From Anaerolineaceae bacterium (GTDB lineage: Bacteria > Chloroflexota > Anaerolineae > Anaerolineales > Anaerolineaceae), in contig JACZIY010000717.1 in assembly GCA_014860845.1 (NCBI GenBank), positions 1 through 7,512 of the forward strand: a stretch of DNA of 7,512 nt, in the 5' to 3' direction. Shown here piece after piece: positions 6,622-7,512 of the stretch (the first letter of the stretch is position 1; every line of letters begins with the position of its first letter). A program made the position numbers and the translations under genes. The notes beneath the pieces are model-generated. The model saw only the letters and a program-made list of their open reading frames with translations. It did not search any database and was not told the origin of the DNA.

Positions 6622-6984
6622 CTAAAGTTCAACTTCTGCGGGAGTGTCGGTTGAGGTTTCTGCGGTGATTTTCTTACTCAGTTTGGTTTTCTGTTCTTCG
6701 ACCAGATGTACTCCTTTTTCCTTGGCTTCAACAGCTTTGGTTTTTGCTTCTTTAAGTAGTTCTTCTGCTCGTTTCACTGCATCATTAGCAGCTACTTCTG
6801 CTTTGGAATATACATCTTCTGCAGTTTCGCTGGCTTTATCTCTTAATTCAATAGCCCGTTCTTTGATTACGGTGCGTGTTTCTTCACCAGATTGAGGGGC
6901 GAGGAGTAATGATGCAACTGCACCAGTAAGGCCTCCCACTAAAAATCCGATTAAGAATGCTCCAAATTCATCTCTACTTGACAT
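6622..6984 (-). CDS. YtxH-domain membrane-anchored protein
   Basis: This small protein of 120 residues begins with a glycine-rich hydrophobic segment (about 7-28) followed by LLAPQSGEETR (27-37), the hallmark of the YtxH/gas-vesicle-like family (PF12732). Residues about 38-107 are a charged, Ala/Lys/Glu-rich amphipathic helix or coiled coil, and the tail is acidic. It probably sits in the inner membrane with the helix in the cytoplasm. In Bacillus subtilis YtxH belongs to the general stress response; no biochemical activity is known to me. The start at 6984 has a strong AAGGAG seven bases upstream. It lies 32 nt after the YtxG-like gene, so the two are almost certainly one operon ending at the hairpin at 6572-6602. 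Confidence 0.88.
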   Translation of the reverse strand: MSSRDEFGAFLIGFLVGGLTGAVASLLLAPQSGEETRTVIKERAIELRDKASETAEDVYSKAEVAANDAVKRAEELLKEAKTKAVEAKEKGVHLVEEQKTKLSKKITAETSTDTPAEVEL

Positions 6985-7016
6985 TTGTTTTCTCCTTTCC
7001 TTATATGCGTAACTAA

Positions 7017-7481
7017 TTATTTTGATTTTCTTGACTTTCCTGAAGGCTTCAGTATATCAAAGAATCTTTTGAAACCAGCGGAATATTCATTCATCTTGAT
7101 TACAGGTTCAACAAGATTATTACTTAAGAAAGTTGTCGTTCCACGTAAATGGTTAATTGTTTCATTCGTCGTATCCAGAATTGGTTTGATCTCATTTTTT
7201 AAGACATTTATCAAAACAGCGATCTGAATAATTAAAATGATTAATGCCACACCCAATAGTAATGATTCAAGAGCCATAATGATGATGAAAATGTCTCTGA
7301 CCTTGGATGTTGTTTCCAGGTCTGCTCTGAATAAACTGACGAGTGAAAATATGATTAATGCCAGTAGAAGAACGATGGCAATAATGATGCCAATCAATTT
7401 TCCCTTATTCGTGGATTCTTTTGCGACGACAGGTGGTGTCACAGATTGATCAGGGGTTGTTTCGAATTCCATATCACTCAT
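7017..7481 (-). CDS. YtxG/DUF948-like membrane protein
   Basis: This 154-residue protein has a Pro/Thr-rich hydrophilic N-terminus (1-27) and two strong membrane helices (about 28-50 and 64-93). A helical cytoplasmic or peripheral region follows (94-140, ending SAGFKRFFDILK) with a basic tail (KSRKSK). The segment NETINHLRGTTTFLSNNLVEPVIK resembles the DUF948 (YtxG) pattern of repeated helical contacts. Pairing with a following YtxH gene, as in the ytxGH operon of B. subtilis, supports the call, but the similarity is weak and judged by eye. The ATG at 7481 has no ribosome site and lies 7 nt from a TATAAT. An internal Met4 (7472) is a less likely start. Its function is unknown; a membrane-stress or scaffold role is inferred from YtxG. 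Confidence 0.7.
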   Translation of the reverse strand: MSDMEFETTPDQSVTPPVVAKESTNKGKLIGIIIAIVLLLALIIFSLVSLFRADLETTSKVRDIFIIIMALESLLLGVALIILIIQIAVLINVLKNEIKPILDTTNETINHLRGTTTFLSNNLVEPVIKMNEYSAGFKRFFDILKPSGKSRKSK

Positions 7482-7488
7482 ACAATAG

Positions 7489-7494
7489 ATTATA
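7489..7494 (-). promoter_or_regulatory. -10 box for the YtxG-like/YtxH operon (near-leaderless start)
   Basis: TATAAT on the minus strand lies 7 nt before the ATG at 7481. The predicted transcription start is one base before, or at, the start codon, and there is no ribosome site. The -35 would lie at or beyond the right edge of the window. Confidence 0.55.
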
Positions 7495-7512
7495 CACGAA
7501 GCCTGAGAAAGG

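Noticed and set aside
1..7512. CRISPR arrays, tRNA or rRNA genes, insertion sequences, toxin-antitoxin or phage-defence genes
   Set aside because: No repeat arrays, transposase motifs, terminal repeats, tRNA-like folds or defence-family motifs were seen by eye; nearly all sequence is explained by seven housekeeping or membrane genes.

Overview
The window is a stretch of ordinary bacterial chromosome, moderately AT-rich and densely coded. It holds seven protein genes and no RNA gene, mobile element or CRISPR array. Three things suggest a Chloroflexota bacterium, perhaps Anaerolineae: the bifunctional NAD(P)HX-repair enzyme with a charged insertion, the YtxG-like/YtxH membrane pair, and -10 boxes lying directly against start codons. 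This placement is inference from gene style, with no marker gene to confirm it.

Layout, left to right. A leftward block runs from 4887 down past base 1. In transcription order it holds: (1) a membrane protein with a C-terminal spermidine-synthase-like domain (4887-3337); (2) a four-helix membrane protein of the TIGR01906/DUF1461 type, resembling the lipoprotein intramolecular transacylase Lit (3340-2672), joined to gene 1 by an ATGA overlap; (3) 2,3-bisphosphoglycerate-dependent phosphoglycerate mutase gpmA (2620-1874); and (4) an S9-family prolyl-oligopeptidase-like peptidase (1794 to beyond base 1), cut by the window edge before its catalytic Asp and His. A terminator-like hairpin separates gpmA from the peptidase.

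The 72-bp gap 4888-4959 is a divergent promoter region. It has a perfect TATAAT facing each way and an imperfect inverted repeat between them. Rightward from it runs the bifunctional NAD(P)H-hydrate epimerase/dehydratase (4960-6570). A hairpin after its stop carries a T-run only on the minus strand, so it ends the converging leftward pair: a YtxG/DUF948-like membrane protein (7481-7017) followed by a YtxH-domain protein (6984-6622).

Functionally this is central metabolism (glycolysis, cofactor repair), peptide breakdown and membrane or envelope maintenance. No striking undescribed system is evident. The most interesting points are the Lit-like gene with both expected catalytic histidines, its tight coupling to a membrane-anchored spermidine-synthase-like protein, and the apparently leaderless promoters.
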